Source: a virus. From it: DNA of 24,887 nt. The position numbers and the translations under genes were made by a program. The stretch covers positions 1-24,887 of IMG/VR virus record IMGVR_UViG_3300032242_000416; one strand, given 5' to 3'. The notes below the pieces were generated by a model. It was not told the origin of the DNA. It saw only the letters and a list, made by a program, of their open reading frames with translations, and did not search any database. Below are positions 1-8,077 of the stretch, piece after piece (the first letter of the stretch is position 1; each line of letters begins with the position of its first letter).

Positions 1-794
1 ATAACGTTTACTTTTACGGCGGCACAGGCGAAGGCGTTGTAGCTAATGTTACTGTTGCTGGCGGTGTTGTTACTGACGTTCAGTTTGTATCACGTGGCTA
101 TGGATATACTGTAGGTGATGTATTAGCTCCTGAACCCGTTGCATTTACTGGATCAATGAGCGGTAGCACATTAACCGTTACTAATGTAGCTTCTGGTCAA
201 TTATTTGTAGGTCAATATATATCAGGTACTGGCGTTACTCCAGGTACAAAAATTACTTCATTTGGATCAGGCACAGGCGATGTAGGTACTTATGCAATTA
301 GCATACCTCAAACCAGATCAAGTGAATCAATGACTGGTGTATTCTTGCCATTTGGTAGTGGATTTGCTATTACAGTAAGTTATACTACAAATTATGTAAG
401 TTTATTCCAACATGAAATCGGAACGGATGCAGTGATTGGTGGTCAAGCTCTTGCAATACGTAGCTCGTTTGAAACAAGCGATTTAGGATTAGTTGCTGGC
501 GGACCTTCACAAAGATCATTAGCTGGTGATAATTTCTGGTTAAGATTAGAAAGAGTAGAGCCAGATTTTATACAATCTGGTAACATGGAGTTATACGTTA
601 CTGGTAGACCTTATGCTCAGGCAGAAGATAGCACTACAGGCCCGTATATATTTACACCAACTACACATAAGATTGATATGAAAGAACAACGTCGAGAATT
701 AAGATTGAAGTTTGTAAGTAACGTAGAAGGTGGTAACTACCAATTAGGCTACATGTTATTAAGTGCTGATATTGGTGATGTAAGAGGTTACTAA
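1..794 (+). CDS. Phage tail-type structural protein, 5' end outside window
   Basis: The reading frame is open to the left edge (first full codon at base 3), so the gene is partial at its N-terminus and the ATG at 156 is internal. The visible part begins with the GYGYTVGDVL motif, which recurs in phage tail and adhesin proteins. It continues with a beta-rich segment (LTVTNVASGQLFVGQYISG, then GTKITSFGSGTGDVGTY) of the kind repeated in many environmental phage tail proteins. The last third is less repetitive and contains charged beta strands such as EQRRELRLKF. No enzymatic motif or membrane segment is visible. The stop overlaps the next start by one base (TAATG), so it is co-translated with the small gene that follows. 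Family membership as a virion protein is likely; the exact role (fibre, tail tip, or neck) cannot be read from the sequence. Confidence 0.7.
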   Translation, partial: NVYFYGGTGEGVVANVTVAGGVVTDVQFVSRGYGYTVGDVLAPEPVAFTGSMSGSTLTVTNVASGQLFVGQYISGTGVTPGTKITSFGSGTGDVGTYAISIPQTRSSESMTGVFLPFGSGFAITVSYTTNYVSLFQHEIGTDAVIGGQALAIRSSFETSDLGLVAGGPSQRSLAGDNFWLRLERVEPDFIQSGNMELYVTGRPYAQAEDSTTGPYIFTPTTHKIDMKEQRRELRLKFVSNVEGGNYQLGYMLLSADIGDVRGY

Positions 795-1042
795 TGTCAT
801 TAGCAGTTGTCTACGATCCAAGGTATCATACATTTAATTCTTGGGCATCCTTAATGTGTGAAGCTTATGGTGCAAACCAATTAGAAATACCATCAGGCGA
901 AGAGAATTGGAAGGCTTGGGCGGCAGGACTTAGAGGCATTGACGTATTTACAAACGAAGGTGTACCTAGTCCTTACATTTTTGAAGACTGGCAAGATTGG
1001 GCAACCGCTGTAGTCGGTGCCGTTAACCAGAGGTCACAATGA
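794..1042 (+). CDS. Small conserved phage protein of unknown function (82 aa)
   Basis: A small Trp-rich acidic protein with the pattern ENWKAWAAGL in the middle and EDWQDWATAVVGAVNQ near the end. I recognise this pattern from hypothetical proteins next to tail genes in aquatic phages, but no function is known to me. It starts on the last base of the preceding stop (TAATG) and its own stop overlaps the ACP start by four bases (ATGA), which ties it translationally to the structural gene before it and the acyl genes after it. No signal peptide or membrane helix. Its position suggests a small virion or tail-assembly factor; that is inference only. Confidence 0.6.
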   Translation: MSLAVVYDPRYHTFNSWASLMCEAYGANQLEIPSGEENWKAWAAGLRGIDVFTNEGVPSPYIFEDWQDWATAVVGAVNQRSQ

Positions 1043-1323
1043 TTGATTTTGTTGAGTTGGTAAATCAAGTAGCAAGAATAGCAAAACCCGCACACCCAAA
1101 TTTCAACGGTGTCAAGTCAATGAATGATAAATTTAAAGATACGGGTATTGACAGCTTAGATGGTTTACTGGTAATGATTTATTTGTCTATTATTTATGGC
1201 GTACCAGAAGAGTTATCAAAACATTGGTATCCAATTACTGTACAAGAGTTATTTGATTTGCTTATGGCACACAAAACTAAAGAGCCATCCTCTATAGAAG
1301 AAGCTATAGCAGAAGTCAAATGA
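1039..1323 (+). CDS. Acyl carrier protein-like (94 aa)
   Basis: The protein has the length of a stand-alone ACP and carries the phosphopantetheine attachment motif DTGIDSLDGLL, with Ser39 as the predicted site for the 4'-phosphopantetheine arm. Around it are the expected helices: helix I (about residues 2-16), helix II after the serine (residues 39-52), and a last helix around ITVQELFDLLMAH. A holo-ACP presents acyl chains as thioesters; activation would need a host phosphopantetheinyl transferase because none is seen here. The start overlaps the previous stop (ATGA), and its stop overlaps the ketosynthase start (ATGA), so ACP and KS are very likely made together. The insertion GVPEELSKHWYP after helix II and a C-terminal extension after residue 80 differ from bacterial AcpP. 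ACP identity is strong; the acyl chain carried is unknown. Confidence 0.85.
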   Translation: MIDFVELVNQVARIAKPAHPNFNGVKSMNDKFKDTGIDSLDGLLVMIYLSIIYGVPEELSKHWYPITVQELFDLLMAHKTKEPSSIEEAIAEVK

Positions 1324-2432
1324 ACATTTACTTAACACATTACAGAACAGCATCAACAAGAAATGTTGAGCTTTTAACAGACATAGTATACCCACAAAAG
1401 GTTCATTGGTTTCCTGAAGTATACGCAAGAATAAAAACAGGATTAACTTATGTACCTCATAAAGTGGCTGAAAAAGTGCTTGACCCAGCTCTTATGGAAG
1501 AATTGCGATCAAGCCAAAAAGGAAAGACTGCTTTTATACTTGCTGGTGGTAACGCTCATTTTGCTGGTATTGGCCAGCGTGCGTATGATAATCAGCTTAA
1601 TTATACTTATAAGTTTCTTCCATTCACTTTAACCCAAGTTTATGCGGGTCGTACGGCTCAAAACTTTGGTGTAATGGATAGCATTACAACTGACTCTAGC
1701 GCTTGTGCATCAAGCCTTAAAGTCTTAATGGATGTACAAGTATTAATCAATCATTATGGTTTTGACCGTGTGATTGTGTTAACCGTTGAAGACGGTGTAA
1801 GTAATGCAGTATTAGAGTTTTTTGGTGAGTCTAGAGCGGTATTAACTGCTAAAGATGAAGAGTCTGGTATAAAGCCATCCGCTTTTGATTCAAAAAATGG
1901 TGGTTTTTATGTTGGCCAAGGTGCGGCATTAGCTGTATTTGAATCTGAAAAAAGTACCTTTAAACAGGGTATTACGCCAAAAGCTCAGTTACTAAGTGCT
2001 TATAATGCCTCTGAAAGCTCTACAAACGCCATAGGACAGCTTGAAAATGGTGAGGGCTATATCAAGGCTATACAAGGTGCTTTAAAGGTCGCTAAGACCC
2101 ACGCACACATGATTTCTGTAGTAAAAACGCATGGAACGGGAACAGTTTCAAACAACTTGTCGGAAAGAAATGCGTTAAATAAGTTATTACCACATTTTAT
2201 AGCCACATCTTATAAACAAAAGATTGGACATACAATGGGTGCTAGCGGTTTGCTTGAAACTTTGTTATTATTAGACGATATTCGGGAAGGTACGATTCCA
2301 GCTATTGAGAACCGCACTGAAGACGATCCAATTTTTTTATCAAAATCAGCTGCAAAGCCAGATGGATTGATCCTCAGTTTAGCAGCGGGCATGGGTAATA
2401 TTTACTCTGCTGCAATTTTTAAAGGTTTATAA
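1320..2432 (+). CDS. Beta-ketoacyl-ACP synthase (FabB/FabF-like condensing enzyme)
   Basis: This is a thiolase-fold condensing enzyme: such proteins load an acyl chain on a cysteine and condense it with malonyl-ACP. The catalytic set is complete: Cys129 in DSSACASSL, His271 in KTHGTGT, Lys301 and His304 in KIGHTMGASG. The segment FDSKNGGFYVGQGAA (residues 189-203) matches the FD-DGF-GEGA block, and GMGNIYSAAIF (357-367) matches the C-terminal GFGG-N block. At 370 residues it is somewhat shorter than FabF (about 410), and the usual N-terminal VVITGxGxVTPxG strand is replaced by a divergent start. The HGTGTxxGD motif reads HGTGTVSNN, so the usual Gly and Asp are Asn278 and Asn279. It overlaps the ACP stop by four bases and abuts the next gene without a gap. 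Primer, product and whether it is a fatty-acid or polyketide-type enzyme cannot be told from sequence alone. Confidence 0.9.
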   Translation: MNIYLTHYRTASTRNVELLTDIVYPQKVHWFPEVYARIKTGLTYVPHKVAEKVLDPALMEELRSSQKGKTAFILAGGNAHFAGIGQRAYDNQLNYTYKFLPFTLTQVYAGRTAQNFGVMDSITTDSSACASSLKVLMDVQVLINHYGFDRVIVLTVEDGVSNAVLEFFGESRAVLTAKDEESGIKPSAFDSKNGGFYVGQGAALAVFESEKSTFKQGITPKAQLLSAYNASESSTNAIGQLENGEGYIKAIQGALKVAKTHAHMISVVKTHGTGTVSNNLSERNALNKLLPHFIATSYKQKIGHTMGASGLLETLLLLDDIREGTIPAIENRTEDDPIFLSKSAAKPDGLILSLAAGMGNIYSAAIFKGL

Positions 2433-2882
2433 ATGGTTGTTGACAGTAACAAAAAGGTATTATCTACGCCTACCATCCTTGTAGAAGGTGCAAAAAATTC
2501 AGGCGTTAACTATCCTCCAAAAATCATCTTAGATCGCTTGAGAGTAGAGCTTGCTCTTCCTAACACATGGAAGATGCGTCATGGAAATACAATCTTTATC
2601 GTTCACAAAACTAAAGTTCCTGGTTATGGTTATTTCAGAGCTTTAAATGTTGACACTCCACAAAATTATTTAGCAAGTAGCCGTATCTTTATTGACGCAG
2701 CTTACAAAGTAGGATTTAACTTCCTTGTGACTCAATTTGAAGATCATTCACTTTTAAACATATTTAAACTTATTGCAAAGAATCCAGTTAGACCAGACAT
2801 GGGTTATGTTGCAAAAAGAACTAACACAGGTGGTTATGAAGTTGTTGTACAGCTTGGCACACCACGTAAGGAGAAAGCATAA
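2433..2882 (+). CDS. Unknown phage protein, possibly GNAT-like fold (149 aa)
   Basis: The ATG directly follows the ketosynthase stop, with a weak AAAGG about seven bases upstream. The protein shows KMRHGNTIFIVHKT, then a FRALNVDTPQNYLASS segment, an amphipathic helix AAYKVGFNFLVTQF, and a C-terminal MGYVAKRTNTGGYEVVVQLG strand pair. The order (beta hairpin, helix, GF-turn, strand, terminal strands) resembles small GNAT-type acyltransferases found beside phage structural genes, but I see no clear Q/RxxGxG/A acyl-CoA motif, so this is only a fold guess. Position between the acyl genes and the virion block would fit either an acyl-transfer partner of ACP/KS or an ordinary virion-associated protein. 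A good ribosome site for the next gene (AAGGAG, 2868-2873) lies inside its last codons. Confidence 0.4.
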   Translation: MVVDSNKKVLSTPTILVEGAKNSGVNYPPKIILDRLRVELALPNTWKMRHGNTIFIVHKTKVPGYGYFRALNVDTPQNYLASSRIFIDAAYKVGFNFLVTQFEDHSLLNIFKLIAKNPVRPDMGYVAKRTNTGGYEVVVQLGTPRKEKA

Positions 2883-4384
2883 TGGGCGGTATAGTTTGTG
2901 CTATCGGTAGCGTAGTAGGTGGCGTAGCTTGTGCGGTAGGATCTGTAGCTGAAGGTGTAGTATGTGCAGCAGGTGCTGTTGTATGCGCAGTAGCTTCTAA
3001 TCCATTAATAGCTTTAACAACACTTATAGCGGCTCCAGAGCTTGGTGCGTTTGCAGCGGCAGCAGATGGTGCAGCAGCGGTAGACTCGGCAAGTATTTTA
3101 GCTGGTGTAGGTTCTGATCTTACAGGCGCTGGCATGATGACTGCAGGTGTAGACACTGCAATTGGTGGTGGCACACTTACAGGTATTGGCGGTATAGCTG
3201 CTGACTCTGCTGGTATTCTTGGCGGTAGTGCAATTACAGATACTGGATCACAAATTGGTGGTGCTAACTTAACTGGTACTGGTGGTATTGCTCCAGACGT
3301 TGGCACAACTTTAGATACTGGCACAGCTGGTGGATGGACTCCAGCATCAACTGAATTTCCTCCAACTGCACCAGACCTTACAACATCATCTTTAAATGTA
3401 CCTGATGTAAATACAGCAGTACAACAAGGTACTGATACATTAAATGCTTCAGGTGGTACATTAGCAACAGATACAACTTCTCAAAACGTAGCTAATAATG
3501 TAGTTAGCCAAGGCGGTACTATAGATCAAGCAACTCATGCTGTAGATGCCGTAAATAATGGCGTTTCTGTAAACAGTGCTGTTACCACTGCAACTAACGG
3601 AACGGTAACATCAAATCCATTTACAGAGTTATGGCATGCAGCAAAAACTGGATTATCAGATATTAGTAATGCAGCTTCAAGCATTCAAAAAACTATTGGA
3701 AGCACATTATTACCTGGCGCATCACCTATGTTGCAAAACGCAGCATCTAACTTTGTAATTAATACAGCACTTACTGGAGATCCAAAAGCAGCTGCTCTTA
3801 GCGCTGGTATTGGTGTAGGTTCTAATTTAGTAGGCAGCACAGTTCAAGATGTAACAGGATCAAATGTTTTAGGTAATGCAAGTAAAGTAGCTACATCAGG
3901 AATCTTGTCAGGTAGAGATCCTGGCACAATTGCATTGACAACTGGTATTACAGCAGGTGGTACAGAGATTGGTAACTTAACTGGATCACCAGGTATTGGT
4001 AAAATAGCAACTATGGGTGCAAATGCACTTGTTAATCCAACAAGTCTTGGATCATCATTAATTAATGCAGCTGCAAATGTTCCATCATTGTTATCATCTA
4101 ATCAAGATTTAACCCCTGGTAATGTAGCTTGTACATTAACAAGACCAAATCAATTAGCATCAATTACTAATTCGGTATTAAATTCAAATAATCCAAACAT
4201 TACTGCAAACAAAATTATTTCACAAGCACCTGCAACTGTTGTGCCACAACAACCACAAGGTGGATTACCATCAACAAGTAATTTACCATCTGCAACAACA
4301 ACACCTCCAAAAGTTGTGCCAACAAATACATTAACTCCAATTACTAATATTGCAAGTTTAAGCAATATATTAAAAACAGGATAG
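2882..4384 (+). CDS. Large low-complexity virion protein with glycine/cysteine-rich hydrophobic N-terminus (500 aa)
   Basis: Composition is dominated by Gly, Ala, Thr, Ser and Asn, as in phage structural or ejection proteins. Residues 1-40 form a hydrophobic Gly/Ala/Val stretch with small residues spaced like a glycine zipper and evenly placed cysteines (Cys6, Cys17, Cys28 and Cys35), suggesting membrane interaction or packing. The middle contains repeated TGIGGIA/TGTGGIA units (about 100-145). From about 250 to 400 an Ala/Gly-rich part (LSAGIGVGSNLVGS, ALTTGITAGGTEIG) repeats at about 40-residue intervals. The tail is Asn/Pro/Thr-rich. AAGGAG at 2868-2873 supports the start, which overlaps the previous stop by one base. 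It is followed after three bases by a gene of similar style. I infer an internal virion or DNA-ejection role; no domain is recognised. Confidence 0.6.
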   Translation: MGGIVCAIGSVVGGVACAVGSVAEGVVCAAGAVVCAVASNPLIALTTLIAAPELGAFAAAADGAAAVDSASILAGVGSDLTGAGMMTAGVDTAIGGGTLTGIGGIAADSAGILGGSAITDTGSQIGGANLTGTGGIAPDVGTTLDTGTAGGWTPASTEFPPTAPDLTTSSLNVPDVNTAVQQGTDTLNASGGTLATDTTSQNVANNVVSQGGTIDQATHAVDAVNNGVSVNSAVTTATNGTVTSNPFTELWHAAKTGLSDISNAASSIQKTIGSTLLPGASPMLQNAASNFVINTALTGDPKAAALSAGIGVGSNLVGSTVQDVTGSNVLGNASKVATSGILSGRDPGTIALTTGITAGGTEIGNLTGSPGIGKIATMGANALVNPTSLGSSLINAAANVPSLLSSNQDLTPGNVACTLTRPNQLASITNSVLNSNNPNITANKIISQAPATVVPQQPQGGLPSTSNLPSATTTPPKVVPTNTLTPITNIASLSNILKTG

Positions 4385-4387
4385 ATT

Positions 4388-7300
4388 ATGACAGTAGACA
4401 CCTCATCTCTTAATTTAAGTGGCGTTCCAGAGATTTCAAAAAACACTGGGCCTACTTCTATTACAAGCGCGCCAAATGTCAATCAAATGTCTAATCCAAC
4501 TATTGGTACTAATTCTGGTGGATTATCTTCTGCTCAAGGTGCAGCTGTTGGTGCATTAATAGCAAATCTATTAGCAAATAGAAATACAGGAACTGGTGGC
4601 AGCGGTGGTAGCAATGTACCCGCTCCAGGATCACAAACTCCCAAACCAGTAACGAACCCAACAAAAACTCCATCAGCACCTACAACAATTGGTACTGGCA
4701 CAGGAAACATAGGAAGCGTTAATAGTGTTGCTCTCCCTCCTGGTACTGATCAAGCGGCAGTAGATGCTCAATATGGCCAAACAAATGGTCAATCTAATTA
4801 TGTTATTTCTGGCGTAAATACAACTACTGGACAAGTAATTGCTACACCTAATTACAATATTGGTGGCGCAAATTTAGGTACACCTACAGACAATACTGGC
4901 ACTCACACATATGGCACACCTTCAACAGATACAACTGCTACAAGCGGTGCAACATCAGGTTATTTGACAGATTCAAACGGAAACATTTATCAATCTAATG
5001 CAGACGGAACATCTTCATTAGTGTATGTTAATTTAGGGCATGGTAATTATGTTTACGAAGGATCTACAACAATTACACCATCAGGTATTGACTTAACACC
5101 TGGCACTGTCATTGATAAAAATGGTCAAGTGATTGATGTATCAGGATCAACATCCTCATCATCACCAATTGGACCAGACTACACACCAGTAAGTGGATCT
5201 AATGCTTGTGGCGGTGGAGGATGGTGCGCATCATCATGTGGCTGTGGCGTTAAGCGCGGTGGACTCATGACATTATCTGCAATGTCACCAACATTAATGA
5301 AAGATGGTGGCAAGGTTAAACATTTTGCAAGTGGTGGTAATTCAATTATTGATGCAGCTACTAATATGGCTCCAAGCTCTGCATTAGATACTTCTTCAAC
5401 AGTCGATCCTACAACATTAAGTGTATCTGCTAGTCCACAAGCAGACACTACAGGCGGTACAGGTGGTACGGGAGGTACAGGCGGCACAGGAGGAACTAGC
5501 CCATTAGATACTATTAACTCTGTTATTAACTCTCTTACTTCTGGTGGAGGTATGGGCGGTACACTTATTGGTGGTTTGCTTGGCGCATTATTAGCTGGTA
5601 AAACAAACAACCGAGTTAACGAAGGCGTTAATATGAATGCGGTAGGATATATTCCTAACGTCACTACAAACTTTGGTATTGGCCCAGCTAAATATGTTCC
5701 TTATTCACAATACGGAACTCCTCCAGCAACATTACCAAGCGGATCTTCAAACCCATACGCATCATTATTTTCAAATCTAGGCTTGTCTAATTACATGCCT
5801 CAGATATTTAATACAAATCCGTTACCTCCAGTAACGCAACCACAAACTATACCTGCAATTAATATTACAACTGGAACTAATCCAGCTCCAGTAACTACTA
5901 ATGCTTCTGATCTTACTGGTATATCTACTACGCCAACAACTATTCCGCAAGTACCAGTACATGTTAATCCAGCAGATCCATATTTAACAGCAGCGGTACC
6001 ACCACCGCCAGCTCAACCTGGAACACCATTGCCAGCTACACCAACTGTTACACCAAACCAAGGTGGTTTAACTGCATCAACTCCTGTAGGCACAATGGCT
6101 ATACCAGAAACACCTACTATTAATTCACATCAAGGCGGATTACCAAGCACAGATCCAAAACCAGCTATGCCTGTAACTACTACACCTACTGGTGATATAA
6201 CACCAGCTCCAGTTACAACTGGTGGTGGAACTACTACAACAGGTAGTGGTACAACTACTACTGGTAGCGGCACAACTACTGGAGGTGGATTATCAACAAC
6301 TACTGGAAGCGGTACAACTACCACTACTGGTGGAGGTTTACCAACAACTACTGGAGGTGGAACAACAACTACTGGCGGTACAACAACTGGTAGTGGAACC
6401 ACAACTACTAGCGGTACAGGAACCACAGGCAGCGGCACAACAACAACTGGTACAGGTACTACAGGAAGTGGTACAACAACTACTGGCGGAACTACAACAG
6501 GTAGTGGTACAACTACTACTGGCGGTACAACAACAACTGGAGGTACTACTACAACTCCTAAAGTAAATCCAGAAGATCAAGCAAAATTAAAACAATGGCA
6601 AGATAAATTAGCCCTTGCAGATCCTAAAAAAGATCCAGCAAAATATGATTCTATTCAAGATAAAATTGAAGGCATTCAAAGAGATATTACTGCAGATCAA
6701 AGCGGTAAAGATACAGACAAAGAAGAAAATCAACCTTCATGGAAAGGCCAACCATTATCTGCTGCTAACTGGAAACCTGAAGGCGCTCAAGGAACTCAGA
6801 CCTTTACGCCGCCTACAACTCAACAAAGAATTGATAATTTAAACACAAGAATTACAGACACACAAAATGCTTTAAAAACAGCAAGTGCTGATGACAAAAC
6901 ACAATTACAATATAAACTTAATAAGCTTAATGATAGACTTGAAGACTTAACAGATAAAGATACGCCAGCTCAAGAAGCTGCGGAACAATTTGCAGAAAGA
7001 CAAGCTTGGAAAGCAGCAAATCCAACGCTAGCAAAAAAAATTAAAACACCAGAAAACGAAGCAACAGAAAAACCTGATGCTGACGATATAAAAACTAAAA
7101 AACATGCCGATGGAGGACTTGTGAAATATTATACTTTTGGTCAAAACGTTGACCCAATACAAAACTTAAATAATCCAACACCAGGATATGCTGATGGCGG
7201 TCTGTCATCCATATCACCACAAGGAGTTGGAACTACACCAGCAAGTCAAATGAATAATGCTATTCCAACACCAACAAAAGCTATGGGAGTTTATGGTTCA

Positions 7301-8077
7301 CCTAATCAAGGTAACTTTGGCACACCTGCAGGCTATGGCCCTAATGGTCAACAATTACCTTTTATGGGTCAAGGTAATGATAACCCTATAGCAGCACCAT
7401 ATGATCCAAATGCAGGTATGGTACCCGTAGCAAATATGCCTTTTTATCAAAACCCAAATCCTGTAACTTATGGGTCTGTAAATAATAATGGGGTAACGGC
7501 ACAAACACCAATACCACAACGCCCTGGATATGATGCTTATGGTCATTTTATCGGTATGGGAAATGATGTAAGAAATGCAGTAGCTCCAGGTGTATTAGAT
7601 AAATCACATATGAATCAAAATTGGCAAAATCCACATCCATGGCATCAACAACCTGGTATAGCTTATCCAGGCGGTAATCCTGGTGGGCCTATAAGATTTC
7701 CTGTTTCTGGACAAACAAACATGGCTCAAGGTGGCCTAGCTCATGGTGGTTTGCCATCACATCATAATCACATACCTAACGTACCATTAGTACAACATCG
7801 TCATGATTACAGAACTGGCGCTGCAGTAAATGGTGAAGGTGACGGACAATCAGATGACATTCCTGCAATGCTTGCAGACGGTGAATATGTAATTGATGCT
7901 GAAACAGTAGCACAATTAGGTAACGGTTCTAACAAAGCTGGTGCTAGAATACTAGATGGCATGAGACGTGCTATTCGTGAACACAAACGTTCAGCGCCTG
8001 TTGGAACTATTCCACCAAAATCAAAACCAGTTAATGCATACATTAACGAAGGAATGAAGAAAAAAGGAAGAAAATAA
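4388..8077 (+). CDS. Very large low-complexity minor virion protein (1229 aa)
   Basis: This is the longest gene in the window. It contains, in order: a Gly/Asn/Ser-rich start; a cysteine cluster (Cys274, 280, 284, 286) followed by KRGGLMTL and MKDGGKVKHFASGG; five exact GGT tripeptides (356-370); a Pro/Thr-rich part; a Thr/Gly tract of over 100 residues (612-723); a charged coiled-coil-like part (about 725-930); a Pro/Asn/Gly-rich part; and a conserved C-terminal module starting near residue 1149 with DGQSDDIPAMLADGEYVIDA, then GARILDGMRRAIREHKR and a Lys-rich end. The C-terminal module and the DGG-VKxFAxGG pieces recur in minor structural proteins of tailed phages. The role is likely virion-internal or tail-associated. 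Stop and next start overlap (TAATG). Base use in the Thr/Gly tract is strongly repetitive, so an assembly error there is possible. Confidence 0.7.
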   Translation: MTVDTSSLNLSGVPEISKNTGPTSITSAPNVNQMSNPTIGTNSGGLSSAQGAAVGALIANLLANRNTGTGGSGGSNVPAPGSQTPKPVTNPTKTPSAPTTIGTGTGNIGSVNSVALPPGTDQAAVDAQYGQTNGQSNYVISGVNTTTGQVIATPNYNIGGANLGTPTDNTGTHTYGTPSTDTTATSGATSGYLTDSNGNIYQSNADGTSSLVYVNLGHGNYVYEGSTTITPSGIDLTPGTVIDKNGQVIDVSGSTSSSSPIGPDYTPVSGSNACGGGGWCASSCGCGVKRGGLMTLSAMSPTLMKDGGKVKHFASGGNSIIDAATNMAPSSALDTSSTVDPTTLSVSASPQADTTGGTGGTGGTGGTGGTSPLDTINSVINSLTSGGGMGGTLIGGLLGALLAGKTNNRVNEGVNMNAVGYIPNVTTNFGIGPAKYVPYSQYGTPPATLPSGSSNPYASLFSNLGLSNYMPQIFNTNPLPPVTQPQTIPAINITTGTNPAPVTTNASDLTGISTTPTTIPQVPVHVNPADPYLTAAVPPPPAQPGTPLPATPTVTPNQGGLTASTPVGTMAIPETPTINSHQGGLPSTDPKPAMPVTTTPTGDITPAPVTTGGGTTTTGSGTTTTGSGTTTGGGLSTTTGSGTTTTTGGGLPTTTGGGTTTTGGTTTGSGTTTTSGTGTTGSGTTTTGTGTTGSGTTTTGGTTTGSGTTTTGGTTTTGGTTTTPKVNPEDQAKLKQWQDKLALADPKKDPAKYDSIQDKIEGIQRDITADQSGKDTDKEENQPSWKGQPLSAANWKPEGAQGTQTFTPPTTQQRIDNLNTRITDTQNALKTASADDKTQLQYKLNKLNDRLEDLTDKDTPAQEAAEQFAERQAWKAANPTLAKKIKTPENEATEKPDADDIKTKKHADGGLVKYYTFGQNVDPIQNLNNPTPGYADGGLSSISPQGVGTTPASQMNNAIPTPTKAMGVYGSPNQGNFGTPAGYGPNGQQLPFMGQGNDNPIAAPYDPNAGMVPVANMPFYQNPNPVTYGSVNNNGVTAQTPIPQRPGYDAYGHFIGMGNDVRNAVAPGVLDKSHMNQNWQNPHPWHQQPGIAYPGGNPGGPIRFPVSGQTNMAQGGLAHGGLPSHHNHIPNVPLVQHRHDYRTGAAVNGEGDGQSDDIPAMLADGEYVIDAETVAQLGNGSNKAGARILDGMRRAIREHKRSAPVGTIPPKSKPVNAYINEGMKKKGRK
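5453..5497 (+). repeat. Five tandem GGNGGNACN units (GGT tripeptide repeat)
   Basis: Five imperfect 9-base units encode Gly-Gly-Thr five times inside the 1229-residue virion protein (residues 356-370). Third-position changes between units show that the peptide, rather than the DNA, is being kept. Confidence 0.85.
6221..6556 (+). repeat. Thr/Gly low-complexity tract (TTTTGSG/TTTGG units)
   Basis: About 112 codons (residues 612-723 of the virion protein) consist almost only of Thr and Gly with some Ser, in loose TTTTGSG, TTTGGG and TTTTGG units. Synonymous variation among ACT, ACA and ACC codons is high. Such tracts act as flexible linkers in phage fibres and internal proteins and are prone to length change. 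Long open frames on the other strand and in the second forward frame arise only from this repeat. Confidence 0.85.

Noticed and set aside
2821-3324. 167-codon minus-strand frame rich in Pro/Ala/Thr
   Set aside because: It is the mirror of Gly/Ala/Thr codons of the virion protein, has no ribosome site or known motif, and breaks the clear rightward operon.
5450-6560. CRISPR-like array in the repetitive part of the virion gene
   Set aside because: Units are short, in codon register, variable at third positions and without unique spacers.
6130-6580. Long open frames on the minus strand and in the second forward frame across the Thr/Gly tract, coding for Pro/Val-, Leu/Gln- or Ser/Cys-rich proteins
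   Set aside because: They come from the low-complexity repeat, lack ribosome sites, and lie opposite a continuous virion gene.
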